Part shown: in pieces, positions 1-12,032 of the stretch
How the letters are laid out: each line of letters begins with the position of its first letter
Position numbering within the stretch: position 1 is the first letter of the stretch
Assembly (NCBI RefSeq): GCF_000002075.1
Contig: NW_004797271.1
Span: 625,801 to 689,800, forward strand
Length of the DNA stretch: 64,000 nt
From: Aplysia californica
Lineage: Eukaryota; Mollusca; Gastropoda; Aplysiida; Aplysiidae
Reading direction: 5' to 3'
The notes under the pieces: generated by a model
What the model saw: only the letters and a program-made list of their open reading frames with translations
The model's database searches: none
Told to the model about the DNA's origin: nothing
Made by a program: the position numbers and the translations under genes

Positions 1-924
1 CCATTTTGCCCGAAGTGATCCCGGTCTCTACCCATCCTGAGGCGAGTCACGAGTGAGGCAGAACAGGAAGCCAGAGTCACGAGTCATACTCGGCGAGTCC
101 GAATAGTCACTTCGTAAAAGTAAATCTAATATAGGCCTTCCGAAACGGGGTTTGACTGTAGTGGTAAAGTTCAGATCCCCACAATCAAGGAAAATCTAAT
201 CAATTATAGAATGTGTCATAGTCATAGCAGGTATAGCAGCAAACTGGAACTAAAGAAACTGACTTTTGTGAGTCGTTGACTGAAAGGCTTATCCCCAATG
301 ATTAATGTGCAGGGTCTAACCATCTCAATTAACAAATCGTAGAAATGTGAACAACTATGCTGGTGTCGGGAAAATGTTGAAAACCCTGGACCTGGTAAGG
401 GTAGGAGGGGGGAGTGTTGTCACAATGTTGTGAGAGGGATTCGGCATCGGCCACTCCCACTTTTCCGTGAATCAATATCAACACAACAAGTTTGACTTTT
501 TTATGACAATAAAAAATAACACTAAACGCACTTTCCACTCGACATGAAGTCTTGTTCGTCATCTTCGGCATTGAAAAACATCCCTTAACTCGTTAATAGA
601 GACCCTTTCAAAAAGTATCATAAGATGACCACACAATAGTGGTCACAAGTTTTGTCGAACGAAGCGAATCGCTGGTCATATGAGCCTTGACCCGGAAGTT
701 TATAACAGTCGGAGGAGTGCATTGGTTAGCTACAGGCTCTGGTTTCATTTATTTGGACTTTACAAATTATTTTACAGACTTTGTATTATTTATAAGTTTC
801 AATCCTCATATTAGAATTATTATCGTAATTTTATCTAAAAAAATAGGTACTATACTGGCAAATATTTTGTATTGAATCATCTGCATAGTATAAACAAATA
901 ACCGATCCCTTGATGATAAACAAC
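1..924. other. Upstream of TTC19, no gene seen
   Basis: AT-rich sequence with short open frames that show no family sequence or good splice signals. It presumably holds the TTC19 promoter just before 925; no motif could be assigned with confidence. Confidence 0.4.
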
Positions 925-1043
925 ATGGCGACCCCCATGATTCGAAGACTATGTATGAATTTTGGACGTCTCACCTATCCAGTCCTGAAGTCAGCATCGA
1001 CTCAAAGGGTCTTGAAATGTGCTTCAACTTCAATAAGAAACGT
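925..1043 (+). CDS. TTC19: TTC19 exon 1 (mitochondrial presequence)
   Basis: Encodes MATPMIRRLCMNFGRL and on to SIRNV, an Arg-rich leader. The donor is GT|GTAGGT after 1043 (phase 2); the reading frame hits a stop in the intron four bases later. The phase exactly matches the acceptor at 7066, and the joined reading frame is open. Nearest alternative donor (after 1041) would leave the wrong phase. Confidence 0.8.
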
Positions 1044-4000
1044 GTAGGTTTTAAGACGTAAATACCGTTTATTATGCTGGGCTTTCTTTGTTCTTATTTT
1101 TTTCAACGACCTTCATTTCATCACACTCACGTCAAAGTCGAACTTTACACAAGTCAAGAAAGTAGACTACTGAACTTGAACTGCTGTCTGTAGACTACTA
1201 AATTACAGTATAGTCTTACACAACAATATTACTAACAAATCTATCACTTTCAACTGACGAACTTATATTATTAATGCAAGTGAGTATAACTCGCCTGTGA
1301 TCTAGATCTAGAAAATCTAGATCTAATATCTATGTGTAAATTACGAGTTTCTTTTGACTTTTGATTTTTTGTGGGTCTTTCTGTCTCATAGGCCAAGATC
1401 TAGATTCTAGGTGATCTTGTAGTTCCGTTCGTTTAAGTCCACGATCCATTTGTTTACATCCAGAGAAGAAATCCAGAAGTCTTGAAGACCAAATACTATT
1501 TGAATTAGGCTACACAAAGAGCAGGGATGCAACCTAATTGCAAAACATCAAATTAGGATAAAATTCAGGGGGGGCATGCCCCCCTGAACCCACCCCCACC
1601 TCCATATTTTTATTAGGTCAGGGGGGCAAGCCCCCTTGAAACCCCCCTACTCTTGACTTTAACGAATGAAACTACAAAATCACCAAGATCTATACTTTGA
1701 CAAAAGGCAACCTATATAGCAGGCGAACCTTTTGGCTATTCTCACCCGGTGTGCCTTCACCGTGATAGCCTAGGCCAACCAGTGTAGCGTTCACCGTGAA
1801 CAAACGTTCCAGCGCTCTTGTGTTGAAAGCGCGCAATTTTGTCTGTGGGCAGTGAGAAAGAAAGAGAGAGAGGGGAGTAGCGCGAGAATTTCCTGGCAAA
1901 ACAAAATGGCGACCCGCGTAGTTCGGCTCGATTCCAAAAGTGAAATAGCCATAGCATCTTTGTAGACGACCAAATCTGCTTACTTTTGTGCTTAGATACT
2001 ATACCGTCATTTTTTCTTTGCTTTTGTCAATTTGATCATCCACATCGATAGACAGCATTCCGAAATTAGGAAAAATAGATCTTGTTTCACACCGGGTGAG
2101 GATAGCCACTTCCAAAGGATTGTTTGGCAATCTCTTATTTTGGCCTCAAGACGTCAAGAGTAATGAAACATCAAACTTTATTACTTTATAAGCTAGGTTT
2201 GGGTTATATAGGGGTAGGGATAGGATTGTAGGACAGTTGGATAGTAAAAATCGTTTGAGCCAGAACCGGATTATTCCAATTGTTTTTTACTTTGATGATT
2301 AAGGTTAGCTTTGAGGACTAACTCAAGAGATGAATTCATATGGGTAGGCATATAATACGCAAATTATCATATAAAGATGGTTGTGAAAGGTCTTGAGCCT
2401 TCATGCTAAATATTACGAAGTGACTATTTCTCCGAACGTTCGGAGAAATAGTGCCGATCTTTATTTCTCCGAACGGTTTCCGGCTTCCGGTCTCGTGATT
2501 TTTTGCCTATTTATTGCGAGAGTTCGGCGCCAACTTTCATTCTGCCTCAGGTCTGGGAAGGAACACCGCATGGCAAGCCCGCCTACAGACAACCTTCAGT
2601 AACACCTACCACACACCCACCACCATCATGCACATGTACACACACAACGTATGACGAGCTGAGCTGTGGATGGAGAGACAGTATGAGTGACAGAGCAGGT
2701 CAATGGAAGAATGTACGAGTGTATCCATAGGCGTAAGCAATTACAAGACGACGACACCGACCCCCCTGGCCTGGTCCACAGCTCACGAACGAAAGGCATG
2801 CGGTTAAGGCAGTGTTTTGCCTATATTATTGTCCATGGTTCGCAGGGTGCAAGGGATCGAATGAGTCAGATTTTCTTTGTGTGTGCCTGGAGGGAGGGGG
2901 TGAGGTGTGAAATTCATGCGGACGGGGATGAGCCGCGGGAGAGAACACGGGAATTGAAAGAATGAGTGAAACTGAAAGAGAGGAACGACTCATGAGCCGT
3001 GGAGTGAATTGATCCTGTGTTTCTATTTTTGTATACTTTGAACTGTTAAAGGCTGAAATAAAGCCCGAAAAACAAACACACACACGCTCCTCACTCTCCA
3101 CTTACACACTTACTACCACACACAGACACACTCACACACGCACATGCATACACACATACACACACAGGAGCAAATTTTTAGGTCTATATCTATTTCAATT
3201 TTCAAGAGCTAATCTAGAGATTTTTAGATGAGTGTAAAAACGCGAAAAAGAAAGGTTTCACAACAGAATGAAATAAAAAATAGAACAGCCCATAAACAAA
3301 CACAAAAATTAACAAATAAGGGCGTGAGTCCACCTGTCCGAAGAAGATTGGCTGTTTTAACCCTAAATGTGCGTAATTTTAAAACAAAGTAGGCCTACAT
3401 GATATTACATGTAAATTATGGAATCACACATTATTAAGGGGCCTGCCAGTGTCAGTACATGTAATGGGTGGTTTTGGTGGAACGTACACTCTAACATAAC
3501 ACATTTAAATCTATATATAATATATGCATGTATATATATATATTTAGAATCTAATGAAGGTAGGAACATCAAATTAAATGACATGTTACACTATACAACA
3601 TCCCCCCCCCCCCCCCTTTTCCCCAACAAAAAAAATTGGTAGAAAAACAACACATCAGAACAATAACAAGAAAGAAAAAAATACAAACTAACAAAATAAA
3701 ACACCACAAAGAGGGAAAAATAAAAGTAACTGTAACGTATTCAACAAATCAATGTGGTGACAACAAGTGAGAAAGAGACGAAGTGAAGCTAGGTGAACTT
3801 TCTTTCAAAAGTAAAGAGGTTCGGTTTCTTTCTTTCTTTTTTTTTTAAATTTGACTTTTAATTCGGGGACCAAAAAATGCCCAAAAAATCGAGCCACGAT
3901 TGATTGGTCGCGACCGCGACAAACGCAGATGCTAGTTCTATGTGTCGTTATCAATAACCCTCCGTAGATCTAGATCTAGACAGCACACGAGTGAACACAT

Positions 4001-7000
4001 TAAGTTTAAGAGTAGCACTCTTCATAGGCAACACGTCATATCTGTATCGAAAAACTGTTTGGAACTGTAGCATTTCTTTATATAAATATTTACTGCGGAC
4101 ATGTTTTGGACCGATTGAACCATATTGTACACGAACAATCTTTGGTAGGCCTATGCTATAATTATAGATCTATATAATATCCGAAATTTGCGGGAAAGGA
4201 TGTGATTTCAGAGTGTTCGGAGAAATAGTGCCCAGCTTTATTTTCCCGAACGTTCGGAGAAATAGTGCCTAGCTTTATTTTCCCGAACGTTCGGAGAAAT
4301 AGTGCCGGCCTTTTTTTTTTAGCTTGCTTCATTATACCAACTGTGGGTGCTTGCCCTCTTCATGTTAATCCACTACTACTCAACTAGAAGCTTGCATATT
4401 TTTGTTTTCTTGACCTGTCCATATATAGATCTATATGTCTATAAATTCCTGGCAGTGACTTTTTCTTTTTTCAACTTTATTGTTACTGTTACTCATGAAT
4501 TGTAATTGGCATCACTGCTGCTGTGGTGCTGTATCATACAGTGGAACTCGGATTCAACAAGAACTCAGATTCAACGAAAGGAGATGGATTCCCAGGGGTT
4601 TTTTTCTTCTTTAACTCTTGTTTTGCGTCTATGCTGAGATGCGAATCTTATCAGCAACCGATTACGTCGGACGTTCCAGACAGGCCGCCGGGATTACTCA
4701 GCGTGTACATTAGTGTACAGCGAGCGGGCCTGGAAACGTGTGTTTTCGACGTGAATACTGTGGGAGTGTGTTAATCGATGATGAAAATAATGCTCTATCT
4801 TTTATACATTCTATATATAAAGTGTTAGGAACACATGAATAACCCACTATAGAGCTGATAAGACATTACGAGTAGTTACCCCCATTGGAATAACCTTTTT
4901 AGACGCTCTTGTTGTTATGAATGATCTGGGGTTCTAAAGGGAATAATATAGGTCAATTTCCGAATGTTTTGCTCTCAAATTGTTCTTTTTACCTGCACAA
5001 TTGTATTCAAAACTATCGAATAAGCTTATTTTTTATCAGGTATTATCATTTCATACAAAATCAAGCTTATTTGAAAGATTTTGTATAGAAAAATGGAAGT
5101 CTTGTTTCCTGACTATCCTTTCGAGCTCCTCTTGTGTGTCTAAGTGTGTCAATTTGTTCTAATTTCATTGAATGAACATCTGGAGCTACCAACTTGGCGT
5201 GTTTTGGATGAGACGTGTGCCTCGTTTACGAACCAGCGCTTGCAGTTCTAGAAATAGGCCACAAATGCACACAAACTCAAGCAGACTGACGCACACACAC
5301 TTGAGCTGCGTGAATGCGGGTCCGACGCGGGACCTGAATGGAACAGAGATTTTGCTCGGCACGCGTGCGCTGAGCCAGGGTCCGGACTGACACAGGACCG
5401 GAACGAAGGCGAGGTGTCGAAATAGGCTTATCGGGCGACATAAACCCGGCCCCCACAGGACGAGGGTTAAAATCAATAAAAATAACCGTATTCAACGAAC
5501 ACTTAAATCAGCAAGCTCGGATTCAACTAGGTTGCTTCCAGGGTGAACAGCCCCCCGCAGACGTGGCTTAGCCCATTTTTCTCCTTCAACGAACTTATCT
5601 TTTCCCGGATACATTCCATTGCACCTGCATTTGAACCATTATTCACTTAGCTGATTGCATGCGACCAATCACCTGCCTTCTTTCATACCAACACAAGCAT
5701 TGTTGGCACGTGCATGTGTCAATTCTAGTGTGTGTTGGGGTTGGATTGGCGGCCTGCACTCGTGTGACTATGTGTGCGTGTACTGTTGTGTGGGGGGGCA
5801 CCATCGGTCAGGGTGTGAAACGTCGCAGATACAAAAATGCGTCAGTCTTTTTTCCCCCGGAAACAGATGATTATTACAATGATAAACTAGTCTTGACGTA
5901 GATCTACGTAATGAATTGTGCGCTGGTCTATGGAATCTAACGTTGCCTTATGCTAGGCTCTACACAGCACACACTGTTTTGGCAAACAATTGAGATGACA
6001 CAGGTGTGCATTTGAACGAATCTGTCTTTTTTTGCACAGTTCATAATATACAGGCATTTCAGGCACCACTTGTTACTTCTCTTTATACATTACTTGTTCA
6101 GTTCCTGTAATTATCTACGCAAAAATCATGTTTGCTATATCAAACACTCGGATTCAACGAGATTTTAGGTCAGGCCTGGCGACATCGTTGATTCCGAGTT
6201 CCACTGTACTGTATGCCTTAAAAAATCAAAAGGTAAAAACTCATAAAGGCACGAGGAACTTATTGAGAGGTCTTGCTAAAGATAATCTGAAGGCTATTAA
6301 TGAATTCCCAAACTGTTGGAAATAGTACCAGACTCTTTCTGAGGCAGAGTTTGTAGCTTGTTTCCGTTTGAAAAATGTGTTAACGTATTGCTGTTACCCG
6401 TAAATGAGCTATGCTGTATGCTCATAAAAAGGGAAAAGGTGAAATTTGTAGGGCATGATCTTATTGAAGGTCTTGCCAGGGATGCCACTTTTCCGCTTTT
6501 TTCCAGTATTTTGATCCTGATCCGCTATTCTGTTACTGAGATCGAGATAGAATCTATAGTTGAAAAAAAAACACGCTTTGGGTTTCAAATTGATATATTC
6601 ATATGTTAGCGAGGCTATGGTGCGTGGATTTTCAACTATTTTTTAAAAAGTTGAGTGGCATCCCTGGGTCTTGCTTAAGGTGGAGTTTATCAACAAAGAT
6701 GTTGATACTCCCAAATTGTTTGAAAGAGTGCCAGTCATATTTCTGGGTCCGAATTTGTAGCTTGCTTCCATTCCAAATACATGTTTTAAAGAATTTTGGT
6801 ATTTTGTTAATATTTTTATGCGTATTATATATATGGAGAGTCTGAAATGTGTATGTTTGCAAGTACATGTATTACCGGTAGCCTACTACTATACTATAAA
6901 CATTAATTTTTCATTTTCTGCATTGGCATTCGTTAAGTTTCTTTGTGGGGGTTTTTTCTTTTCAGTCTGAGTATAGCAGCCCATTCCTTTGCAGGTACGG

Positions 7001-10000
7001 TAGTAAAATGAATGTTTCCTAATGTATGTATTACTTTTCATAAAATGTACTTTCTTTTGGTCAAAGATGCCGTTCCAAAGTTGCCAGTGCCACTGGCACA
7101 GGACTGGGCATATCTTATGCATTGCTTGGGTTCAGCTTTGGGAAAAAGGCAGAAAAAGAGAGTGATCCTCTGACTGAGACGTATCGAGAAGCAAGGCTGG
7201 CTCATGTTCGTCAAGACTTACAGCGAGCTGATGAATTGTATCATGAGGCTTTAAAGGTACGTCCTGTCCCCATGGTTTTATTTTTATGCACCCCACATAA
7301 TTTAACAAAATTTGATCATTTTTTGCCCAATTTCTGATTGTTTTCCTTTATCATTCCCTGTTAAAATTAACAGAATCGCATAATTTCACATTTTTGGGCT
7401 CAGTTTGCATAATTTCATAATTTTTCTTGCATAAAACGACAGGGACAGTACGTCTGCAGTAAGACCCCTGATAATATGAACTTGACTGGACATGAAAATT
7501 TCTTTGAATCAAGCAGATTTCGTGTGAAGGGAAGTTACAATGTATAGAATAAAGAGGCAGAAAAAAATTCAGGGATCTGAAATCCTTTCATGTTAACAGA
7601 AATTTGGGTCAAACAGCTTTATGCTAAACAAAATCTTCTGTAGTTTGTGAGGATGAGACTGTTTTGTTACAGAGATTTTCAGTCTAGCACGCGCAATTGG
7701 GAAAAATGCTCATAGTGAACAGTTTTTTTAGTTTTTAGTTCCTGACTTTTTTCCATTTAATTATATTCTTTGTATTCGAAACACCCACATGATATTAATA
7801 CTCATAAAAATAATTTAATAGTAATGGGAATCACTAGAAGACTTTAAGCTCTGTAACTGTAATGTCTCTTCCTGAGACTTCATTGATTAGATGGAGAACT
7901 ATCAAAATAGGTTCTCTTGTTTTGATTCAATGGACAATGTAGAGGGCGCTCTCGTGGCCTAAAGATCCTCTCATTCAATAGATCCCAGTTACGAATCTGG
8001 AAAGCGACAGAAATTTTTCTTGTGGGTGGTTGGCGGGTGCTCTGGTGTGGTTTGCTTCTTCTTTCCTATCAAACATCTATCGTCCTTATCTCCCCTTCTT
8101 CTGTTTTATGTTTGTTACTCTCTTGTAACACCTGTAATCTTCTGGCGCTCATATGACCTTATGCAGTTGCGAGCACCGTAAAACCCTCTACTAAAACTAA
8201 ACAAAAATTTTTCTTCTCTAAAAATGTCTCCTTTCCCCTCCTTTCCTGCTCTCTAGCAATGTTCTGTTGTCTGCTTTCGTCTCCACTTTCTGCCCCCACC
8301 CCCTCACCTCCTCTGCCCCCTCCTCTGGGCTCCTGACTCTTTAGTCTTTCTGCAGCCTTCTACTGCTACTCCTTGACTCCTGCTTACTGCTGTCTTTCAG
8401 CCACTTCCCTGATCTTAGGGTAGGAAATATCTACCCTTAGTCTTAGCCTTCTTGGAAAAGGGCAAAAAATATCGGAGAGGTCCCATGTGCAAGTTGTGCA
8501 CGTTAAAGATCCCTTGGTTGTCCAAAATCAATCAGAGTAGGCTTCGGCTGCAACCCGGGCAAAATTAAAATTTCCTACCAATTGAAAATGTTTCATGTGT
8601 TCCACGCGCTCATATTCATATGATCTTATGCAGTTGTGAGCGCCGTAAAACACTTACCAAAAAAAAAAAAGGACAATGTAGTAATGTATATTTTAGAGAA
8701 CCTTAACAGATGGATAATGGGGAAAGATCAGGGTAACGTAGCTTTTTAAAGAGCATCCAAGCAAAGGAATATATGGAGAACCACGATCGCCGATGTCTTC
8801 CTCAGATCTGGCCCTTGATGAGGATGATGATATATTTTACTTTTAGATTTTGTACTAAAAGAGGGCCCTGGCATAGTGGGTTCACCCCCTTCAAAGATAA
8901 AGAGTTAAAAAAGCGGGTTCTTAAGACTTAAGTGAACCAGGATCTTAGGCAGAGGCATACTGCACAATGCATTTTATTTCCAGGGGGTATTTTCCATCTG
9001 AGGTTTGGGGCATTTTTTAAGACCAGACTGGCTGTTGTGTTCTGGAGGTATATAGTGAGGTCATTGTCATTTTGCACTCTCTTTTGCTGAATTATCTACA
9101 GCCTACATTTCAATGATAACAATATTTGATCTTTTCAGTTGGCAGACGATATGCTGAAGACAGAACAAATCACGGCTGACAAGCACCTCACAGCTCGCAC
9201 GTTGATGTACGATGGTTTGGCAGATATTGCCATGCAGACGGGACAGATGGAACCGGCTGAAGCTCTTTATAAGGAGACCATGAAAGGCTGCTTTCAACAA
9301 GTGAGTGGTAGTATTAGTAATACGGTAGCTTGAAGGGTTATGAATATCTCACCCTAAGTAGAAACATTGATGGAAAAAGAGGTAGAGGTGAGCTAAGAGC
9401 AAATATCGTCAGTAAAGTTGAAATTCTTGTGCAACTAGTAATACTCAGAACACTTCAACATTTCTAAGAATGATTATATAATATATAAGACTGAGTGGAG
9501 AGCCATGGTCCCCAATGTCTGTTCAGAGAAAGAAAAAGAAAGTGAAGTAGAGTGAGAGAAAGAGAGGGAGATAGCGAGAAGCAGATAAATAAGTCTACTG
9601 TATTCTTTAAAAATCAGACTCGTGTCAGACACAAAAAAAAAAGAAAATTTTTCTCATCAATGATAAAATTAAAAAGGGAAAGGATGCTGGCGATACTTTT
9701 TTTAATGGTTAAGTTTTAGTGTTGTATGTTCTGTCTTGTAACACGGGAAAAAATTCTCTTCTGTTTGACATCACTGGGTAAATAGTAATGGTTACAAGAT
9801 GTAACCTGCAGTTTCTTTGGGCTCTTTATGATGAGCTCTGAGAATGTGCTTTTTCACCTGTGTTTATTTTTAGACCACAGACTTTTGGTCAGTGAGTTTA
9901 TGTTCACCATAATGTAATGTCGGTAACACGACATCCAGGAGAGTGCTTACAGAAACAATAGTGCGGTAAGCTGACAAAACGCCTTTTTTCAATTTTCAGT

Positions 10001-11241
10001 AGTTTCATTTTAAAATAAAGTGCTTCTGAAAGTTGAATAGTAATTTATTCAAGAACTAGTCACAGTTTCACTTTGATTTTTTCACACAAGCAGAGTAACT
10101 GATAAGGCTTTCGATTTAGCAAATAAACAATTTTGGAGCCAAAATGAAAAAAAAAAAAGGCATTTTCTCAGCTTACAGCAGAATAGCCCTAGCCCACAAA
10201 CAGGGCACTGCACAGAAGCGATCAGCAATAGCATGTTGATTGTCTGTATTGCTTTGATATTGTGTATTATGTAACATTGATAAAGTTATATATATTTGGT
10301 TGGTATGTATGTAAGTAGCCTCTATGTATGTTTGTATGTTTGCCGTTGTAAACTGTATCTCCCCTAGTGAGTGGTTAGTAGAAGGTATCACTGGCAGGTC
10401 CAACTTTTTTTCTTTCCTTCTGCTGTTTCCATTTGTCTGTCTTACTCTTTCCTTGCAATAATTGACTGTTTTTTTGTTGATGTGCTTCTCTTTATCTCAA
10501 CAAACAAATCAAATTTCCAAATGGGGATCAATAAATGTTGAATTCTATTTCCATTCTTGTATTATTTTCTCTCAGGGTTTAGCCCAAGACCACAACGTGA
10601 TCATCGAGATCTCCCTCAAGCTGGCAAGCATTTACGCCATGCAGGGCAAAAAGACAGAGGCTGAGGAGGGATACAAGTTCTGCGTGGCCATGCAGACACC
10701 CAAGATGGCCGCCCGGGAGAAGCAGTGGGTGGACAGCGACGGGAAGAAGAAGAAGGTACACAAGATGGACCTCTCTAAAGAGGCGTTGGCAGAGACAGAA
10801 CAAGACACGGCCGTTCTTCTAGGCATGAGTTTGGGAAGTTACGGTCGCTTTTTGATGTATGAGAAACGTTATCAGGAAGCTCTGCCTTTGTTTGAGCGTG
10901 CGAGAGTGTACGCCAAAAATACCATGGGCATGGACACCAACCAGTATGTGGTCATTCTCAACGACATTGCAACCCTGTTTATCGTCACCAAAAACTTTGA
11001 CAAGGCGGAGAATGTACTCAAAGAAGGTATAGATATCTCTGAGAAGGCCAAGCTGCCCGAAGCTGCCGTCCTGCACTGTAACATGGGGGCGTTAAATCTG
11101 AGACGGGGGGAGGTGACCCAGGCCATGAAGAGCTGTCAACAAGGTCTGGAGTGTGCCAAGAAGTTCGACCACAAACTGGCCTACAGAATGGCAGAGGCGT
11201 GCTTGAAGAAAGGAGCCAGTGTGGAGGCAAAGTCATCATAG
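925..11241 (+). CDS. TTC19: TTC19, mitochondrial tetratricopeptide repeat protein 19 (complete, 4 coding exons)
   Basis: Join 925-1043, 7067-7256, 9139-9300 and 10576-11241; all phases agree and give 378 aa, close to the 380 aa of human TTC19. Residues 1-40 are rich in Arg, Lys, Ser and Thr and lack acidic residues, as in a mitochondrial presequence. A Gly-rich hydrophobic stretch (GTGLGISYALLGFSFG, about residues 48-63) is a candidate inner-membrane segment. The remainder is helical TPR-like sequence, for example QRADELYHEALK, EEGYKFCVAMQ, YQEALPLFERA, FDKAENVLKEG and GEVTQAMKSCQQGLE. In other animals TTC19 acts at the inner membrane in respiratory complex III maintenance, clearing Rieske protein fragments. 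The start is the ATG in an AACATGG context at 925. The first intron is about 6 kb and full of repeats. CCDC15 converges from the right. Identification rests on recognised family sequence, length and exon fit; no search was run. Confidence 0.9.
1304..1330. repeat. (TAGATC)n-type tract
   Basis: Interrupted copies of the hexamer TAGATC, a motif that recurs at 3967, 31740-31840 and 62950-62990. Confidence 0.6.
1734..2110. mobile_element. Non-autonomous inverted-repeat element, CACCCGGTG family (copy 1)
   Basis: It begins GGCTATTCTCACCCGGTGTG and ends with CACACCGGGTGAGGATAGCC, its imperfect inverse. The interior (GGCGACCCGCGTAGTTCGG, GATCATCCACATCGATAG) recurs in the large foldback at 59.4-61.3 kb and in part at 62.87-63.02 kb. 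No coding capacity is visible. It lies in TTC19 intron 1. Confidence 0.75.
2427..2477. repeat. GAACGTTC palindromic repeat, copy at 2.4 kb
   Basis: Contains the 12-bp perfect palindrome CCGAACGTTCGG and CGGAGAAATAGTGCC on both sides of a short spacer. The same unit is tandemly repeated at 4.2 kb. Confidence 0.7.
2478..4207. other. Part of TTC19 intron 1 without recognised element
   Basis: Holds a CA-rich stretch (about 3078-3172), a C14-16 run near 3602 and AT-rich sequence. The short open frames here have no support. Confidence 0.4.
4208..4312. repeat. Tandem repeat of about 46 bp with GAACGTTC core
   Basis: Three copies of a unit containing GTTCGGAGAAATAGTGCC and GCTTTATTTTCCCGAA. It shares the palindromic core with 2427-2477. 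Confidence 0.75.
4539..6206. mobile_element. Pogo/Tc1-like non-autonomous DNA transposon
   Basis: Starts CAGTGGAACTCGGATTCAAC and ends in the inverse GATTCCGAGTTCCACTG, flanked on both sides by TA, the target duplication of the Tc1/mariner-pogo superfamily. No transposase is seen in the 1.67 kb. An internal 0.85 kb (about 4620-5470) reappears inverted at 61780-62640. Confidence 0.8.
6207..7066. other. End of TTC19 intron 1, nothing recognised
   Basis: Holds a loosely repeated motif (CTTATTGAAGGTCTTGC-like phrases near 6260 and 6455) and otherwise featureless AT-rich sequence. Confidence 0.35.
7067..7256 (+). CDS. TTC19: TTC19 exon 2
   Basis: The acceptor is TCAAAG|A and the donor AAG|GTACGT. 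The exon encodes the hydrophobic segment followed by KKAEKESDPLTETYREAR and the first helical repeat ending in YHEALK. An upstream in-frame stop at 7041 forces the acceptor to lie between 7044 and 7067. Confidence 0.9.
7938..8213 (+). mobile_element. tRNA-derived SINE, family A (with tRNA-like head)
   Basis: The head GGCCTAAAGATCCTCTCATTC with a degenerate B-box (AGTTACGAATC) is followed by a body TGGTTGGCGGGTGCTCTGG. It ends in GCGCTCATATGACCTTATG, AGTTGCGAGC and CCGTAAAAC. The same 3' end occurs in at least nine places in the window, in both orientations. Confidence 0.75.
8214..8672 (+). mobile_element. tRNA-derived SINE, family B (headless copy)
   Basis: Long body with TCCTGCTCTCTAGCAATG, CACGTTAAAGATCCCTTGG and AAATTTCCTACCAA, ending in the same GAGCGCCGTAAAAC tail as family A and an A-run. 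It is homologous over about 450 bp to 23099-23597 (opposite strand). It abuts the family A copy directly. Confidence 0.75.
8673..9138. other. End of TTC19 intron 2
   Basis: Contains a short dispersed-repeat phrase (CGATCGCCGATGTCTTCC near 8785) also seen near 9505, 24913, 54930 and 63755; nothing else is recognised. Confidence 0.4.
9139..9300 (+). CDS. TTC19: TTC19 exon 3
   Basis: The acceptor is CTTTTCAG|TTGGCA and the donor CAACAA|GTGAGT, phase 0 on both sides. It encodes LADDMLKTEQITADKHL through METAEALYK-like TPR sequence ending GCFQQ. Confidence 0.93.
9301..10575. other. TTC19 intron 3
   Basis: AT-rich, GAGA-rich near 9520-9590, with no mobile element I could name. Confidence 0.4.
10576..11241 (+). 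CDS. TTC19: TTC19 exon 4 (C-terminal TPR block, stop)
   Basis: The acceptor is TTCTCTCAG|GGTTTAGCC. The exon runs 221 codons to a TAG at 11239-11241. It carries the most conserved TTC19 region, including LGSYGRFLMYEKRYQEAL and NQYVVILNDIATLF, and ends in KKGASVEAKSS. GC content and codon use are clearly coding-like against the AT-rich flanks. Confidence 0.95.
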   Translation, partial: GLAQDHNVIIEISLKLASIYAMQGKKTEAEEGYKFCVAMQTPKMAAREKQWVDSDGKKKKVHKMDLSKEALAETEQDTAVLLGMSLGSYGRFLMYEKRYQEALPLFERARVYAKNTMGMDTNQYVVILNDIATLFIVTKNFDKAENVLKEGIDISEKAKLPEAAVLHCNMGALNLRRGEVTQAMKSCQQGLECAKKFDHKLAYRMAEACLKKGASVEAKSS

Positions 11242-11799
11242 CTACTGAGATAAACTGGCTGCAGGGGCGAGACAGACCGATACTCCCAGCTTGTTATTCC
11301 TGGAACTTTGCTTTACTTTCAGGTTGTTGTTTTTTGCATATGAGAGTTTTTCTGGTAATTCTGTTTGTATTGTGCTGGACTGTGATCCGAATCTCAAGTG
11401 TGATGTTCTTGAGCTTGGGTTGTTTGGCTCTCTCGGTCCTGTCGGAGATGGACATTTCATTCAGAGGTCCCGCCTCTTTCGTAACTTTATAAATGTTAAA
11501 AGGGGCATTTAATCTGTACAATTACCAATTTTAGGGTAAATATGATATTCTTTATTGTTCAGAACTGAGCAGACTAATTTGGACTAAGAATTAAAAAGAC
11601 AAAGCAACATTAAGAATGTGAAAATCCCAATGAGAAAAACTTGGGAGAAGAATCATGTGGTTGTGTCCTTTTGGTTCTTTTGATGTCCTTGACAGTGATT
11701 GCTTCTTTGGAGGTAGGATATTAGCAATGGAAGACCCGAGAATAAGACTGCCTCAGTCCAAATTCTCAAACACTTGATATAGTACAGGTACGGGACTTG

Positions 11800-11805
11800 A
11801 ATAAA
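11800..11805 (+). terminator. Candidate polyadenylation signal, proximal (TTC19)
   Basis: AATAAA 559 nt after the TTC19 stop, in the context TTGAATAAAGCTG, which resembles a canonical vertebrate/mollusc signal. Confidence 0.45.
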
Positions 11806-12026
11806 GCTGTTGTTTTACTCCAATACTTGGGAGGTAGTAATACAGGGAGGGAAAAGTGTAAATAAACCTGGAAGATATTTTCCATCAGACCTTGGGCTGC
11901 ACTGGGCAAGTCAAAATGTGTTACCACAAGTCCAACACTACAGCCTACAGAGTCCTTTGGTTACTGCAATGTACATACTTATGATGACATTGATGTCTTA
12001 TTAATTTCCCAAATGCTGGTAGAAAA

Positions 12027-12032
12027 AATAAA
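12027..12032 (+). terminator. Candidate polyadenylation signal, distal (TTC19)
   Basis: AATAAA 786 nt after the TTC19 stop. Use of this or the proximal site cannot be decided from sequence. Confidence 0.4.

Noticed and set aside
7122-7337. Separate small gene at TTC19 exon 2
   Set aside because: Ends at a consensus donor; reading beyond it is intron.
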